From UBA6168 sp964508135 (GTDB lineage: Bacteria > Bacteroidota > Bacteroidia > Chitinophagales > Saprospiraceae): a DNA stretch of 64,000 nt. The DNA lies in NCBI GenBank assembly GCA_964508135.1, contig CAZDSU010000034.1, forward strand, positions 1 through 64,000, given 5' to 3'. The notes under the pieces were generated by a model, which was given only the letters and a program-made list of their open reading frames with translations, did not search any database and was not told the DNA's origin. Shown one piece after another: positions 1 through 7,856 of the stretch (the stretch's first letter is position 1; the number at the start of each line of letters is the position of its first letter). Both the position numbers and the translations under genes were made by a program.

Positions 1-54
1 AAACATTTAGCTCATTATCAGCAAGTTACAACAGATTTACTTACGCCAACTTAA
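1..54 (+). CDS. possible 3' end of a truncated gene
   Basis: Frame 1 is open from the first base to a TAA at 52-54 and would encode KHLAHYQQVTTDLLTPT as a C-terminus. Nothing in this short tail identifies a family. It may be chance, since 17 open codons are not significant. Confidence 0.2.
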   Translation, partial: KHLAHYQQVTTDLLTPT

Positions 55-261
55 AGACAAATTTTTATGGACTATGAAAAGAAGCCCAGCCTATAACAAG
101 GGGTTTGCGATAGCGGGGGTTTCGTGCTTCGCAGACAGTTTTGTGGTTACAGTAATATCAGTTCTCCGAATGAAGTTTAGTGCTAATAATCTCCGCCATC
201 GCAACCCCCCGAAACGTTAGAAGTGGGATAGGTTGGACAGAATGGGGTCGGCAAAAAAGAA
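55..261. other. intergenic stretch without recognisable gene
   Basis: No convincing reading frame is visible. Two G/C-run segments around 102-124 and 198-216 resemble each other in opposite orientation (GCGATAGCGGGGG and ATCGCAACCCCCC), so they may form a weak stem. No promoter or RNA gene was recognised. Confidence 0.4.
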
Positions 262-286
262 AGCCGCTTCATTTGCAGAAGCGGCT
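262..286 (-). terminator. intrinsic terminator of the DUF4097 gene
   Basis: Perfect 9-bp stem AGCCGCTTC/GAAGCGGCT with a 7-nt loop. Read on the minus strand it is followed by a T-rich run (CTTTCTTTTTT), and it lies about 60 nt past the stop of the 347-1537 gene. Confidence 0.8.
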
Positions 287-346
287 CCTTAGAAATTTGA
301 ATTAGTATGAAATTTCAGTTCTCGTAGCAGCAGGAGCTGCACGTTC

Positions 347-1537
347 TCATTGTTTTACTTTCAGCCCTCCGTAGTTTAGGCTGGCCCGAATAGCACTTCG
401 TGCATTTTGCGTGCCTGCATGGCCCTTCACTTCGTGCGATGTTCCTTTTTCCTTTTCGTAAGTGACGACCAGCCCGTCGGGGTAGGCGATGCCCGCAAAG
501 CTGGCGCTAGCGTCGAGGGTGTAGCTTGCCCCGTCATCCACGCCGATTTTGAAGTCGGAGTATTTTCCCACGAGGTTAATTTTTGAAAAACCTTTGGATA
601 CGTGTTCGATACGCAGACCGCCGTATTGGAGGTCGAAGTTGCCGTTGTCCCTCAGGCGGTCTACCTTGATGTCGGTGTACTGCCCAGTGGCGCTGATGCT
701 TTCGGCACTGCCGACGGTCATATTGCCATATTTGCTGGTGCACTCCAAGTTTTCCACTTTTACAAGGTCAAACTCGTCGTAGCGGGACTCTGCGCTCAGA
801 TTTGCCCCGTTGTCAACAGTCAGTTTTGAGTATTTTGAGATCAAGCTAACGTTGCGCACATCGTTGAAATTCAGCTTGCTGTACGAAACATTGACGGTGG
901 CGTCGCCCGATTTCACGACCGTTCCGTTGCCGTAGTCAAGGTTGAGCGTGAGGCCAGTTCCAACGCCTTCCAAGCGGAAGTTGCCGTATTTCACGTCCAC
1001 TTTTACCTTGTTGGAAAGGGGGGCCACTTGTGAATCGCCATAACGGTTGCTCAGGTCGAGGGAGGCCGAGGCGGGCATGTACACTTGGTAGTTGATTTGA
1101 AATTCGGTGCGGTCGCTGCTCCCCCAATCGAACCACGAACCTTTGTTCGATTGAATGATGGTTTCGGCCTTCACGAAGCTGTCGTCATTGGCGAAGTCAA
1201 TGCGGATGCGGTCGAACACCTTCTGCGCCTGTGACTCGCTGCCTGCTTGCACCACGATGGTCACGTCAATTTTCGCACGGCTTTTGTCCCAGGTTTTCAC
1301 GTCAATTTTGCCGTATTTGTTGACAAGGTTCACGGTACTATTGGTATTGAGCGTGAACTCCTTTTTGATGGTCTTCGTGTATTCCTGTGCATCTTGTTCG
1401 GGCTGAGCCGGGGTGGGTTGCTCTTGCTTGGGCTTGGGCTGCACCGGGTCGGTCGCCAAGGCAAGGCCGGGCAGCAGCAGGCCGAAGCACCACAGGGCGG
1501 CTACCAATAGCAGTTGATTTTTAAAGACTAACTTCAT
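347..1537 (-). CDS. exported DUF4097-type beta-solenoid-like protein
   Basis: A 396-residue protein with a clear signal peptide (residues 1-28, hydrophobic core LLLVAALWCFGLLLPG, ending in ALA). A Pro/Gln/Lys-rich linker follows (about 30-55). The rest is a series of short beta-rich repeats of the type 'SNRYGDS', 'VKYGNFRL', 'SKYSKLTV', 'GQYTDIKV', typical of the DUF4097/putative adhesin-head fold. Its molecular role is unknown; families of this kind often sit beside ECF sigma factors in Bacteroidota and may be envelope-stress targets or sensors. The start overlaps the end of the upstream anti-sigma-like gene by 17 bp, so the genes are probably translated from one transcript. The family call rests on repeat pattern and context only. 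Confidence 0.7.
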   Translation of the reverse strand: MKLVFKNQLLLVAALWCFGLLLPGLALATDPVQPKPKQEQPTPAQPEQDAQEYTKTIKKEFTLNTNSTVNLVNKYGKIDVKTWDKSRAKIDVTIVVQAGSESQAQKVFDRIRIDFANDDSFVKAETIIQSNKGSWFDWGSSDRTEFQINYQVYMPASASLDLSNRYGDSQVAPLSNKVKVDVKYGNFRLEGVGTGLTLNLDYGNGTVVKSGDATVNVSYSKLNFNDVRNVSLISKYSKLTVDNGANLSAESRYDEFDLVKVENLECTSKYGNMTVGSAESISATGQYTDIKVDRLRDNGNFDLQYGGLRIEHVSKGFSKINLVGKYSDFKIGVDDGASYTLDASASFAGIAYPDGLVVTYEKEKGTSHEVKGHAGTQNARSAIRASLNYGGLKVKQ

Positions 1538-2060
1538 TTTCTGATTTATTTATTGTTGTAGGATTAACGTTTTCGACTTTCTCCAGCACTTGTTCAAGGA
1601 TGTTGATTTTGGTTTGGTAGGTCTCTACCATTGCCTGGATGATTTTCTCGTCAGCACCGTCAGGGGCATTTTCGAGTTCCTTTTTCAACTGCTCATAAGC
1701 TTCGTCCAGTTCTTGAATATCGGCCTTGACGATGCCATCTTGCTTGTAGCTGGCGAGTTTCGCCAGTTTTTCCTCCACCTGCGAGCTGAAGTAGCGCTCC
1801 ATCTCGGCATGTTCTGGCGATACGTCGGCTAGCGAACCAACTGTCTTATTGGAATTGGTCAAGTACGCCCCCCCAACGCCCCCTGCCGTCAGCAGTACCA
1901 GCACGGCAGCCGCTACCCGCAGCCGTTTCATCCAGACCACGCGAGCACTTGGCCGCTGGCGGTCGAGGTGCTGGTCGAGGTTCGCCCAGACGTTCAGGCT
2001 GGGCACTCCGGTGTCGAAGTCGGCCCTGTTTTCTCGAATGAATTTTTCTAAATTTTCCAT
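1521..2060 (-). CDS. anti-sigma-like single-pass membrane protein
   Basis: A 179-residue protein with a cytoplasmic-type N-terminus (MENLEKFIRENRADFDTG), one transmembrane segment at about 45-68 (LRVAAAVLVLLTAGGVGGAYL), and a predicted helical, Glu/Lys-rich outer part (about 85-165, coiled-coil-like). It starts 15 nt after the stop of the ECF sigma gene and overlaps the DUF4097 gene. Position, size and topology match Bacteroidota anti-sigma factors that hold an ECF sigma at the membrane. No zinc-binding HxxxCxxC motif is visible, so it would be a non-ZAS type. The role is inferred from context. Confidence 0.6.
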   Translation of the reverse strand: MENLEKFIRENRADFDTGVPSLNVWANLDQHLDRQRPSARVVWMKRLRVAAAVLVLLTAGGVGGAYLTNSNKTVGSLADVSPEHAEMERYFSSQVEEKLAKLASYKQDGIVKADIQELDEAYEQLKKELENAPDGADEKIIQAMVETYQTKINILEQVLEKVENVNPTTINKSENEVSL

Positions 2061-2075
2061 TTTATCTCTTCGTTT

Positions 2076-2633
2076 TCAATGCCCGCCGTCCACCACCAAC
2101 TGTTGCCCTTCGAGCAGTTCCCGTAGCTTTTTGCGGGCCCGGCTGAACTGTGATTTGGAGGTTGCTTCCGTGATGTTCAGGATTTCGCCGATTTCCTTGT
2201 GGTCGTAGCCCTCCAACATGTAGAGGCTGAAAACCACTCGGTAGCCATCTGGCAAATTGGACATCGCAGCATTGATGGCTTTTGTGTTCAGGTGCATTTC
2301 GCCAACCGGCTCGCAGTCTGGCACATGGTGGAAGCGGTCATCCAGTGTTTCAATCTTTAACTTCCGTTTTTTTAAAAAATTGATGCAATTGTTGACAACA
2401 ATCCGCTTGATCCAAGCTCCGATGGTGGATTCGTAGCGGAAGCTGTCCATTTTTGAATAAACGTCAATGAACGATTGTTGCAGCAAGTCCTCGGCGTCCA
2501 GGCCGTTGTTCACCATGCGCAGACATACGTTGTACATCGCCTGTGAATACAGCCTGTACAGCTCAAACTGCGCTTTTCGGTCACCCCGCATGCAGTTCTC
2601 GACGATGTCCCGGTGGGTACTGCCGTAGTCCAA
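2076..2633 (-). CDS. ECF-type RNA polymerase sigma factor
   Basis: A 185-residue sigma-70 family protein. Region 2 spans about residues 25-95 (GLDAEDLLQQSFIDVYSKMDSF, then YESTIGAWIKRIVVNNCINF) and region 4 about 125-175 (LPDGYRVVFSLYMLEGYDHKEIGEIL, then a SKSQFSRARKKL recognition helix). The start used is TTG at 2633: an in-frame TAA lies three codons upstream and the next Met is at residue 15, so TTG is the only start that preserves the N-terminus. It is the first gene of a three-gene unit with the membrane anti-sigma candidate and the DUF4097 protein. Confidence 0.88.
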   Translation of the reverse strand: MDYGSTHRDIVENCMRGDRKAQFELYRLYSQAMYNVCLRMVNNGLDAEDLLQQSFIDVYSKMDSFRYESTIGAWIKRIVVNNCINFLKKRKLKIETLDDRFHHVPDCEPVGEMHLNTKAINAAMSNLPDGYRVVFSLYMLEGYDHKEIGEILNITEATSKSQFSRARKKLRELLEGQQLVVDGGH

Positions 2634-2740
2634 ATTCAGTTAGTTTTCGGTCACAAGTGACAGGAGATTTGCAAAGTGGTTGCACGAAAAAGGAGGGAGA
2701 ACCAAAGAAAAGTTTGGTTTCGGGTAATAATTGGGAGCCT

Positions 2741-2935
2741 TCATTCCTCCTCGCCCTTGGCGCCCTTGCGGTCACGGAGCTTGATGTCGTCCACTTTTTC
2801 GTTCAAAAATTGGTTCAGCCGTTCGATGTTCAGGTTCGAGGTCAGCTCGCCGAAGGCGTTGATTTTAATGTCAAAGCCCTTGAGTTCGTCGTGAACTTTG
2901 GGCTGCTTGGCGGTGGGTTTGGATTTTTTTGCCAT
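2741..2935 (-). CDS. small conserved-type basic protein
   Basis: A 64-residue protein with a Lys-rich head (MAKKSKPTAKQPKVHDEL), a central segment GFDIKINAFGELTSNLNIERLNQFLNEKVDDIKL and a charged tail. It has a plausible RNA- or protein-binding composition but no family I can name. Clean codon use and ATG start; the gene stands alone, flanked by the 2941-3019 inverted repeat. Small proteins of this appearance occur in many Bacteroidota, so it is probably real. Confidence 0.6.
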   Translation of the reverse strand: MAKKSKPTAKQPKVHDELKGFDIKINAFGELTSNLNIERLNQFLNEKVDDIKLRDRKGAKGEEE

Positions 2936-2940
2936 TGTAA

Positions 2941-3019
2941 TTGTGGCCGCCCAATTTATTGGGCAGACCGATTGTTGATGATATTGTTTTGGTCAACCCA
3001 ATAAATTGGGCGACCACAA
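2941..3019. repeat. inverted-repeat element, copy 1
   Basis: 29-bp arms at 2941-2969 and 2991-3019 pair with three mismatches around a 21-bp centre. Each arm holds an inner palindrome (CCCAATTTATTGGG) next to TTGTGGCCG. The same arm recurs at 5439-5542, so this is a repeat family, possibly REP- or MITE-like. It sits between the 64-residue gene and the end of gltX, and ends 4 bp before the gltX stop. Confidence 0.85.
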
Positions 3020-3022
3020 GCC

Positions 3023-4576
3023 TCATGCCATTTGGCCATCAAAATACCCGAACGCCTTCTCCAACCTGTCCATTGTCCGGTCATTGCCCAACAACTCCAT
3101 CATCTCGTACACCCCAGGCCCCTGCATCGTGCCAGCCAGTGAGAGGCGCAGGATGGGCATCACCTCGCCCGGCTTCAGTCCACGGTCGGCCATGAACGCC
3201 TTCACGGCCTCCTCCAGCGGGGCTGCCACAAACTCAGGTTGCGCCTTCAAATGTTTGGCCAGTGCCTCGAAAACTGGTCGGCTTTCCAGCTTCCAGCGCT
3301 TCGCAATGTTCTCATTGTCAAACACTTGCACATCGCCGAAGAGGTAGGCGGACTGCTCCACGAGGTCGGGCAGGAAGGTGGCACGACCCTTCATCAGGTG
3401 GCAGACTTGCGCCAAATATTCGTCCGAAACTTGGTAGCCCTTCGCCTCTGCCAGCGGTCGCACATGCGCAGCCAAATCCGCATCAGCGGCGGCATGGAGG
3501 TACTGCTGGTTGTACCATTTGGCCTTGTCGTAGTCGAAGCGGGCACCGCTCTTGCTTATTTTTTCGAGGGAAAACGCTTCGCAAAGCTCCTCCAAACTGA
3601 AAATTTCCTGTTCCGTGCCAGGGTTCCAGCCTAGGAAAGCGAGGAAGTTGATAACTGCCTGCGGCAAAAAACCGAACTCCCGGAAACCCTCGAAACTGTC
3701 CTCAGCCGTCTCTGTTTTCTTGCCCCCCCCTTGGGGCCACGAAAGCGGGAACACGGGCATGCCGAACTTGGCACCGTCCCGCTTGCTCAGTTTGCCCTTG
3801 CCGTCCGGCCTCAAAATCAGCGGCAGGTGCGAGAACTGCGGCATGGTGGCCTCCCAATTGAAGGCCCGGTAAAGCAGCACGTGGTGGCCCGTGCTGGGCA
3901 GCCACTCCTCGCCCCGGATGACGTGGGTGATATCCATCAAATGGTCGTCCACGATGTTGGCGAGGTGGTAGGTTGGCATCCCGTCCGACTTCATCAGCAC
4001 TTTGTCGTCCAGCTCGCTGGTGTGGAAGCTCACCTCGCCCCGAATCAGGTCGGTGAACGTAACGACCTCATTTTCAGGCACTTTTAAGCGGATAACGTAG
4101 TGCTCGCCAGCATCAAGGAGGCGCTGCACCTCGTCAGCAGACAGGGTGAGGCTAGTCTTCATCACCTGTCGGCAGGTGGCGTCATACTTGAAGTTGTGGT
4201 TGCCAGCGGCGGCAGCTTCCGAGCGGGCAGCCTCCAGTTCCTCTGGGGTATCAAAGGCGTAGTAGGCGCTGCCATTGGCCACGAGTTCGAGGGCATGTTT
4301 TAGGTAGGTTTCCTTGCGTTCCGACTGGCGGTACGGCGCATGTGGGCCGCCAATGCCCTGCCCTTCCGTGGGCATGATGCCACACCAGCGCAGCGATTCA
4401 AGGATGTACTCCTCGGCCCCTGGCACATAGCGCCCTTGGTCGGTGTCCTCGATGCGGAGGACGAAGGTGCCGCCATGTTTTTTTGCAAACAAATAATTGT
4501 AAAGTGCCGTGCGCACCCCGCCGATGTGCAGCGCCCCGGTTGGGCTTGGCGCAAAACGTACCCTGATGTTGCTCAT
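3023..4576 (-). CDS. gltX: glutamate--tRNA ligase
   Basis: Charges tRNA-Glu with glutamate in the cytoplasm. The 517-residue length is normal for bacterial GltX. The class I signature is at the N-terminus (RFAPSPTGALHIGG, residues 7-20), followed by the Rossmann catalytic core with FVLRIEDTDQGR (about 39-50) and HVIRGEEWLPST. The KMSKS equivalent is KLSKRDG at about residue 263. The C-terminal helical anticodon-binding part is complete. No cysteine zinc cluster of the CxC-type is obvious in the insert. A lone -7 box (TACTTTTG, minus strand) lies about 120 nt upstream. It could act as a discriminating or non-discriminating enzyme; gatA elsewhere in the window suggests a transamidation route exists in this organism. 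Confidence 0.97.
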   Translation of the reverse strand: MSNIRVRFAPSPTGALHIGGVRTALYNYLFAKKHGGTFVLRIEDTDQGRYVPGAEEYILESLRWCGIMPTEGQGIGGPHAPYRQSERKETYLKHALELVANGSAYYAFDTPEELEAARSEAAAAGNHNFKYDATCRQVMKTSLTLSADEVQRLLDAGEHYVIRLKVPENEVVTFTDLIRGEVSFHTSELDDKVLMKSDGMPTYHLANIVDDHLMDITHVIRGEEWLPSTGHHVLLYRAFNWEATMPQFSHLPLILRPDGKGKLSKRDGAKFGMPVFPLSWPQGGGKKTETAEDSFEGFREFGFLPQAVINFLAFLGWNPGTEQEIFSLEELCEAFSLEKISKSGARFDYDKAKWYNQQYLHAAADADLAAHVRPLAEAKGYQVSDEYLAQVCHLMKGRATFLPDLVEQSAYLFGDVQVFDNENIAKRWKLESRPVFEALAKHLKAQPEFVAAPLEEAVKAFMADRGLKPGEVMPILRLSLAGTMQGPGVYEMMELLGNDRTMDRLEKAFGYFDGQMA

Positions 4577-4698
4577 GTTTATTTAATGTAAAAAGCGTTG
4601 AATTTTGATGTTTCTGGCAGCATTTTTTCTTTGTAAATCGTTGATTTACAAATCACAATAGCCGTGAAGTTGCTTTGTGCCATTCCCATAACGGGCTG

Positions 4699-4706
4699 CA
4701 AAAGTA
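4699..4706 (-). promoter_or_regulatory. candidate -7 element for gltX
   Basis: TACTTTTG on the minus strand matches the Bacteroidota TAnnTTTG consensus, followed by GCAGCCC. The same TACTTTTGCAGCCC string precedes the lytic transglycosylase gene at 16555-16562. No TTG is found 19-21 bp upstream, so confidence is moderate. The spacer 4577-4787 shows nothing else. Confidence 0.45.
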
Positions 4707-4787
4707 AGCCATCGCACGGTTACTTTTTAGCCAAATTGCGGCCAAAGCACCGAACCGATTGAACATATCCAAAACTTTGAAGCACTT

Positions 4788-5438
4788 ATGTATTTGGTAA
4801 AAACACCCCAGTTTATCCAGAAGCTCTTCCCGAACTTCACTTGGCGAATCCCAACGGAGGAAAAAGTGATACACCTCACCTTCGACGATGGCCCCATCCC
4901 CGAAGTGACGCCTTGGGTGCTCGACCAGTTGGCGCAGCACGACGCAAAGGCCACGTTTTTTTGCGTCGGCGAAAACTTGGGCAAGTACCCCGACGTGCTG
5001 GAATTGGTAAAAAAAGCAGGCCACGCCCTCGGCAACCACACCTACAACCATCTCAACGGCTGGCTGACGGACAACGTCCAATATTTTCTCAACGTGCGCC
5101 GCTGCGCCCATGCGCTGCGGTCGAGCCTCTTCCGCCCGCCCTACGGCCGGATGAAGCCCCGGCAAGGCGATTTCCTGCAACGGCACTACCGCATCGTGAT
5201 GTGGGACGTGCTTAGTGGCGACTTCGACCCAGAAATCAGCGCCGAACAATGCCTAGAAAATGTGTTGAACAATGCAAGGAAAGGCTCCATCATCGTCTTT
5301 CACGACAGTCTGAAGGCTTGGGAAAAATTGCAGTATGTGCTGCCTCGGGTACTGTCGCATTTCTCGGCGCAAGGCTTCCGTTTCAATCATTTGGAAGAAC
5401 ATGATTCAGACGAGTTGCTGCTTGCGTCGGTGGCTTGA
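4788..5438 (+). CDS. polysaccharide deacetylase (NodB domain)
   Basis: A 216-residue carbohydrate esterase 4 protein, expected to remove N-acetyl groups from an amino-sugar polymer such as peptidoglycan. Motifs in order: MT1 HLTFDDGP (about 29-36) with the catalytic base Asp and metal Asp; MT2 GHALGNHTYNHLNG with the two metal-binding His; MT3 FRPPYGR; MT4 DVLSGDFDP; MT5 IIVFHDS. There is no signal peptide or membrane anchor, so the protein is a bare catalytic domain; either it acts in the cytoplasm or export is not visible from sequence. The inverted-repeat element begins directly after its stop codon. Confidence 0.9.
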   Translation: MYLVKTPQFIQKLFPNFTWRIPTEEKVIHLTFDDGPIPEVTPWVLDQLAQHDAKATFFCVGENLGKYPDVLELVKKAGHALGNHTYNHLNGWLTDNVQYFLNVRRCAHALRSSLFRPPYGRMKPRQGDFLQRHYRIVMWDVLSGDFDPEISAEQCLENVLNNARKGSIIVFHDSLKAWEKLQYVLPRVLSHFSAQGFRFNHLEEHDSDELLLASVA

Positions 5439-5542
5439 TTGTGGCCGCCCAATTTATTGGGTAGGCCAAGGGAAACGCCAACGCCTCGTTCGGAAATCAC
5501 AACTGGTCTTAACGGTCTGCCCAATAAATTGGGCGGCCACAA
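5439..5542. repeat. inverted-repeat element, copy 2
   Basis: Arms of 29 bp at 5439-5467 and 5514-5542 are nearly identical to those of copy 1 at 2941-3019 (shared core GGCCGCCCAATTTATTGGG). The centre is longer (46 bp) and unrelated. The element starts at the base after the deacetylase stop codon, so it may also serve as that gene's transcript end. Confidence 0.85.
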
Positions 5543-5656
5543 TCCCACCTGATGATTTATCCCGTCAAATTTTTTTGTGAACCTTTTTTTTTGATATTTG
5601 CGGCCCATTCAACCCACCGAAAATCAATTTTAAGACCTGTCCTCTAAATTTCCGTC

Positions 5657-6757
5657 ATGGACTCTATGCTTGTAAAATATGCGCAATTGCTCGTCCGGTA
5701 CTGTCTCAGTATCCAGGAAGGGGAGCGGCTGTACGTGGCATCCACCACGCTGGCCGAGCCGCTGGTGCGAGAAGTTTGGCGGGAGGCGCTGCGGGCAGGG
5801 GCGATTGTAGAGGTGGACATGTCCTTCCGGGAAAAGGGCCGCATCATGTATGCAGAGGCCAGCGAAGCGCAACTAAAATACGTTTCCCCGGTCTATAAGA
5901 TGGCGATGGAGGAGTTCGACACCTACCTCAACATCATGGCGCCGTTCAACCTGCGGGAAGACCAAAACGTGGACGCAAGCAGGACGGCCATCCGACGGGA
6001 GGCCACGAAGGACCTGAACAAAATCTATTTCGAGCGCACGGCGACCCGCTCACTGAAGCGAAACCTTTGCCAGTACCCGACATTAGGAAATGCTCAGGAA
6101 GCGGGCATGTCGCTGGAGGAATACGAGCAGTTCGTGTTCGGCGCTTGCCGCCTTTACGAAGAAGACCCCGCTGCCGCTTGGCTCGAAGTGCGCAGATCGC
6201 AGCAGCACATCGTTGATTTTTTGAACAAAAAAACGGCGGTGCACTACTTGGGCGAGGGCATTGACATCAGCTTTTCGACCAAGGGCCGCACTTGGATAAA
6301 CTCCGACGGCCAAACGAACATGCCCAGCGGCGAAGTTTACACCTCGCCCGTGGAAGACAGCGTGAACGGCACGGTGCATTTCACCTACCCCATCGTGTAC
6401 GCTGGCCGGCTGGTAGAGGGCGTGACGCTCTGGGTGAAGGATGGACGGGTAGAGAAATGGGAAGCCAAGCAGGGAAAGGAACTGCTCGACGACGTGTTCA
6501 CCAATGTGGCAGGCGCTCGACATTTTGGTGAAGCGGCGATAGGAACAAATTACAAGATTGACCGTTTCACAAAAAATATCCTGTTCGATGAAAAAATCGG
6601 GGGGACGGTACACATGGCCATCGGGCAATCGTACCTTCAGACTGGCGGCAAGAACCAGTCGTCCATCCACTGGGACATGATTGCGGACATGAAGAACGGC
6701 GGGCAGATTTTCGCCGATGGTGAAAAGATATACGAAGGGGGAAAGTTTCTCCTTTGA
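5657..6757 (+). CDS. aminopeptidase of family M29
   Basis: A 366-residue protein of the thermophilic metalloprotease (aminopeptidase T/PepS/AmpS) family, which removes N-terminal residues from peptides using a two-metal centre. The family landmarks are visible: the N-terminal GERLYVASTTLAEPLVREV; the glutamate in MPSGEVYTSPVEDS (about residue 228); FGEAAIGTNYKID with the second Glu (about 292); the His in GGTVHMAIGQSY; and the final IHWDMIADM with His and Asp ligands (about 338). Length is a little under the usual 370-410. No signal peptide, so it is cytoplasmic. It is transcribed alone. Confidence 0.9.
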   Translation: MDSMLVKYAQLLVRYCLSIQEGERLYVASTTLAEPLVREVWREALRAGAIVEVDMSFREKGRIMYAEASEAQLKYVSPVYKMAMEEFDTYLNIMAPFNLREDQNVDASRTAIRREATKDLNKIYFERTATRSLKRNLCQYPTLGNAQEAGMSLEEYEQFVFGACRLYEEDPAAAWLEVRRSQQHIVDFLNKKTAVHYLGEGIDISFSTKGRTWINSDGQTNMPSGEVYTSPVEDSVNGTVHFTYPIVYAGRLVEGVTLWVKDGRVEKWEAKQGKELLDDVFTNVAGARHFGEAAIGTNYKIDRFTKNILFDEKIGGTVHMAIGQSYLQTGGKNQSSIHWDMIADMKNGGQIFADGEKIYEGGKFLL

Positions 6758-6820
6758 AAACTAAGCTGGAAAAAAGGGCAGATTAATCAGGCTGTTAAAA
6801 TTTGTAATACAAAAAAGAGC

Positions 6821-6848
6821 TTGTTTGTTTGCATTTTTCATAAATTTG
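6821..6848 (+). promoter_or_regulatory. promoter of the 6919 gene
   Basis: A TAAATTTG -7 box at 6841-6848 with TTG at 6821-6823 (17-bp spacing, shorter than the 19-20 bp seen elsewhere in the window). It predicts a 5' leader of about 65 nt before the GTG start. Confidence 0.5.
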
Positions 6849-6918
6849 GCCGTGCTTTTAAAAAAACCAAACCACTTAACTATTTCTAAAACCTTTTTCC
6901 CAAAACAACACTATCAAC

Positions 6919-7671
6919 GTGGATAACAACATTGCATTTCTAGAGCTAAAATACGGCAACATCTACGGAGGGTTCCCCAACTTCTTTGTCATCGCTGAAG
7001 TAGCACTTCTGGTATTTGAGGGCCGCACCAAGAAAATCTTCCTTGACACTTGGGTCAACAACGCCGATGTGGACTACGTGAGCGTTTACTCCAAGACCAA
7101 CGAACTTGGGCACACCGTCGGGCGCAACAAAGTCGTCGTGAACATGCGCACAGGGCGCACTAGACCTTTCTTGGAGGAATTTCACGTTGACAAGCGGGCG
7201 TTGCAGTTCTCCTTCAAACAGCTCAGGCCGGTACACAGCCGGGTGAAGAAGTTCATGTTTGACTCCATGCGCAAGTACCAGATTGACACTATCATCACTT
7301 TCGACGGTCGCCGCGACATTTTCCTTTGCGAAAGGGCTGGTGTGCGTTTCGGACGAATCGAGATTGTTGACCTACAGAAAGAACTGAACAAGGAGACTGA
7401 CTATCTTTTTTCCCTGAACAAGCTTTCCGTCATCACTGGGTTCGACATGGACGGCTCGTACCTCCGTTCCAACAATTTGGAATATTGGCTGCACCCTATC
7501 GCTGCTAAGCAGCTCCACCCAATGTCAGCAGCTTGGGATGCCGCCCGTCTGTTGATGATTCACAACGAATTTTACGACTTCCGTGCCGACTTCCTTTTGC
7601 GGGCACAGCAGTTGCTCAATAAAATACAGACTTTGAAAGAAGTAGAAGGTGGAGACGAGGGTGGGGAATAA
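6919..7671 (+). CDS. uncharacterised protein, possible degenerate RNase H-fold exonuclease
   Basis: 250 residues starting at GTG (6919). The alternation of strands and helices recalls the DEDDh exonuclease fold: a first strand FLELKYG with a single acid, a middle ITFDGRRDIFLCERA that fits motif II, and a late MSAAWDAARLL that matches the HxAxxDA motif III with the His replaced by Met. If the comparison is right, at least two catalytic residues are missing and the protein is probably a binding or structural derivative. This is inference from motif spacing; no family is recognised with confidence. A strong terminator follows 25 nt after the stop. Confidence 0.55.
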   Translation: MDNNIAFLELKYGNIYGGFPNFFVIAEVALLVFEGRTKKIFLDTWVNNADVDYVSVYSKTNELGHTVGRNKVVVNMRTGRTRPFLEEFHVDKRALQFSFKQLRPVHSRVKKFMFDSMRKYQIDTIITFDGRRDIFLCERAGVRFGRIEIVDLQKELNKETDYLFSLNKLSVITGFDMDGSYLRSNNLEYWLHPIAAKQLHPMSAAWDAARLLMIHNEFYDFRADFLLRAQQLLNKIQTLKEVEGGDEGGE

Positions 7672-7696
7672 TGGCTACCACTAATTTTCCACAACA

Positions 7697-7734
7697 AAAA
7701 AAGGCAATGGGGCATCCGCTTCGTTGCCTTTTTT
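7697..7734 (+). terminator. intrinsic terminator
   Basis: AAAAAAGGCAA (7697-7707) pairs perfectly with TTGCCTTTTTT (7724-7734). The loop GC-pairs further inside, and the descending arm ends in the T-run. It ends the 6919-7671 transcript. Confidence 0.85.
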
Positions 7735-7802
7735 GTTTAGGGCAATTCATCTCCTTTCTTTTTGACAACCAAATCAAGATTGGACGAAATTTTTTAAAAC
7801 AG

Positions 7803-7835
7803 TTTTTAGGCAAGCCTAAAAATGAAATAGCTTTG
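7803..7835 (+). promoter_or_regulatory. dtxR-family promoter with overlapping operator
   Basis: A perfect palindrome TTTTTAGGC-AA-GCCTAAAAA occupies 7803-7822. A consensus -7 box TAGCTTTG follows at 7828-7835, 22 nt before the ATG. The palindrome thus fills the promoter spacer, where a bound dimer would block RNA polymerase. Its sequence resembles the TTAGGnnnnCCTAA operators of DtxR/MntR proteins, so metal-dependent autorepression is likely. Confidence 0.75.
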
Positions 7836-7856
7836 CCCTAAATTTAAAATGCACAC

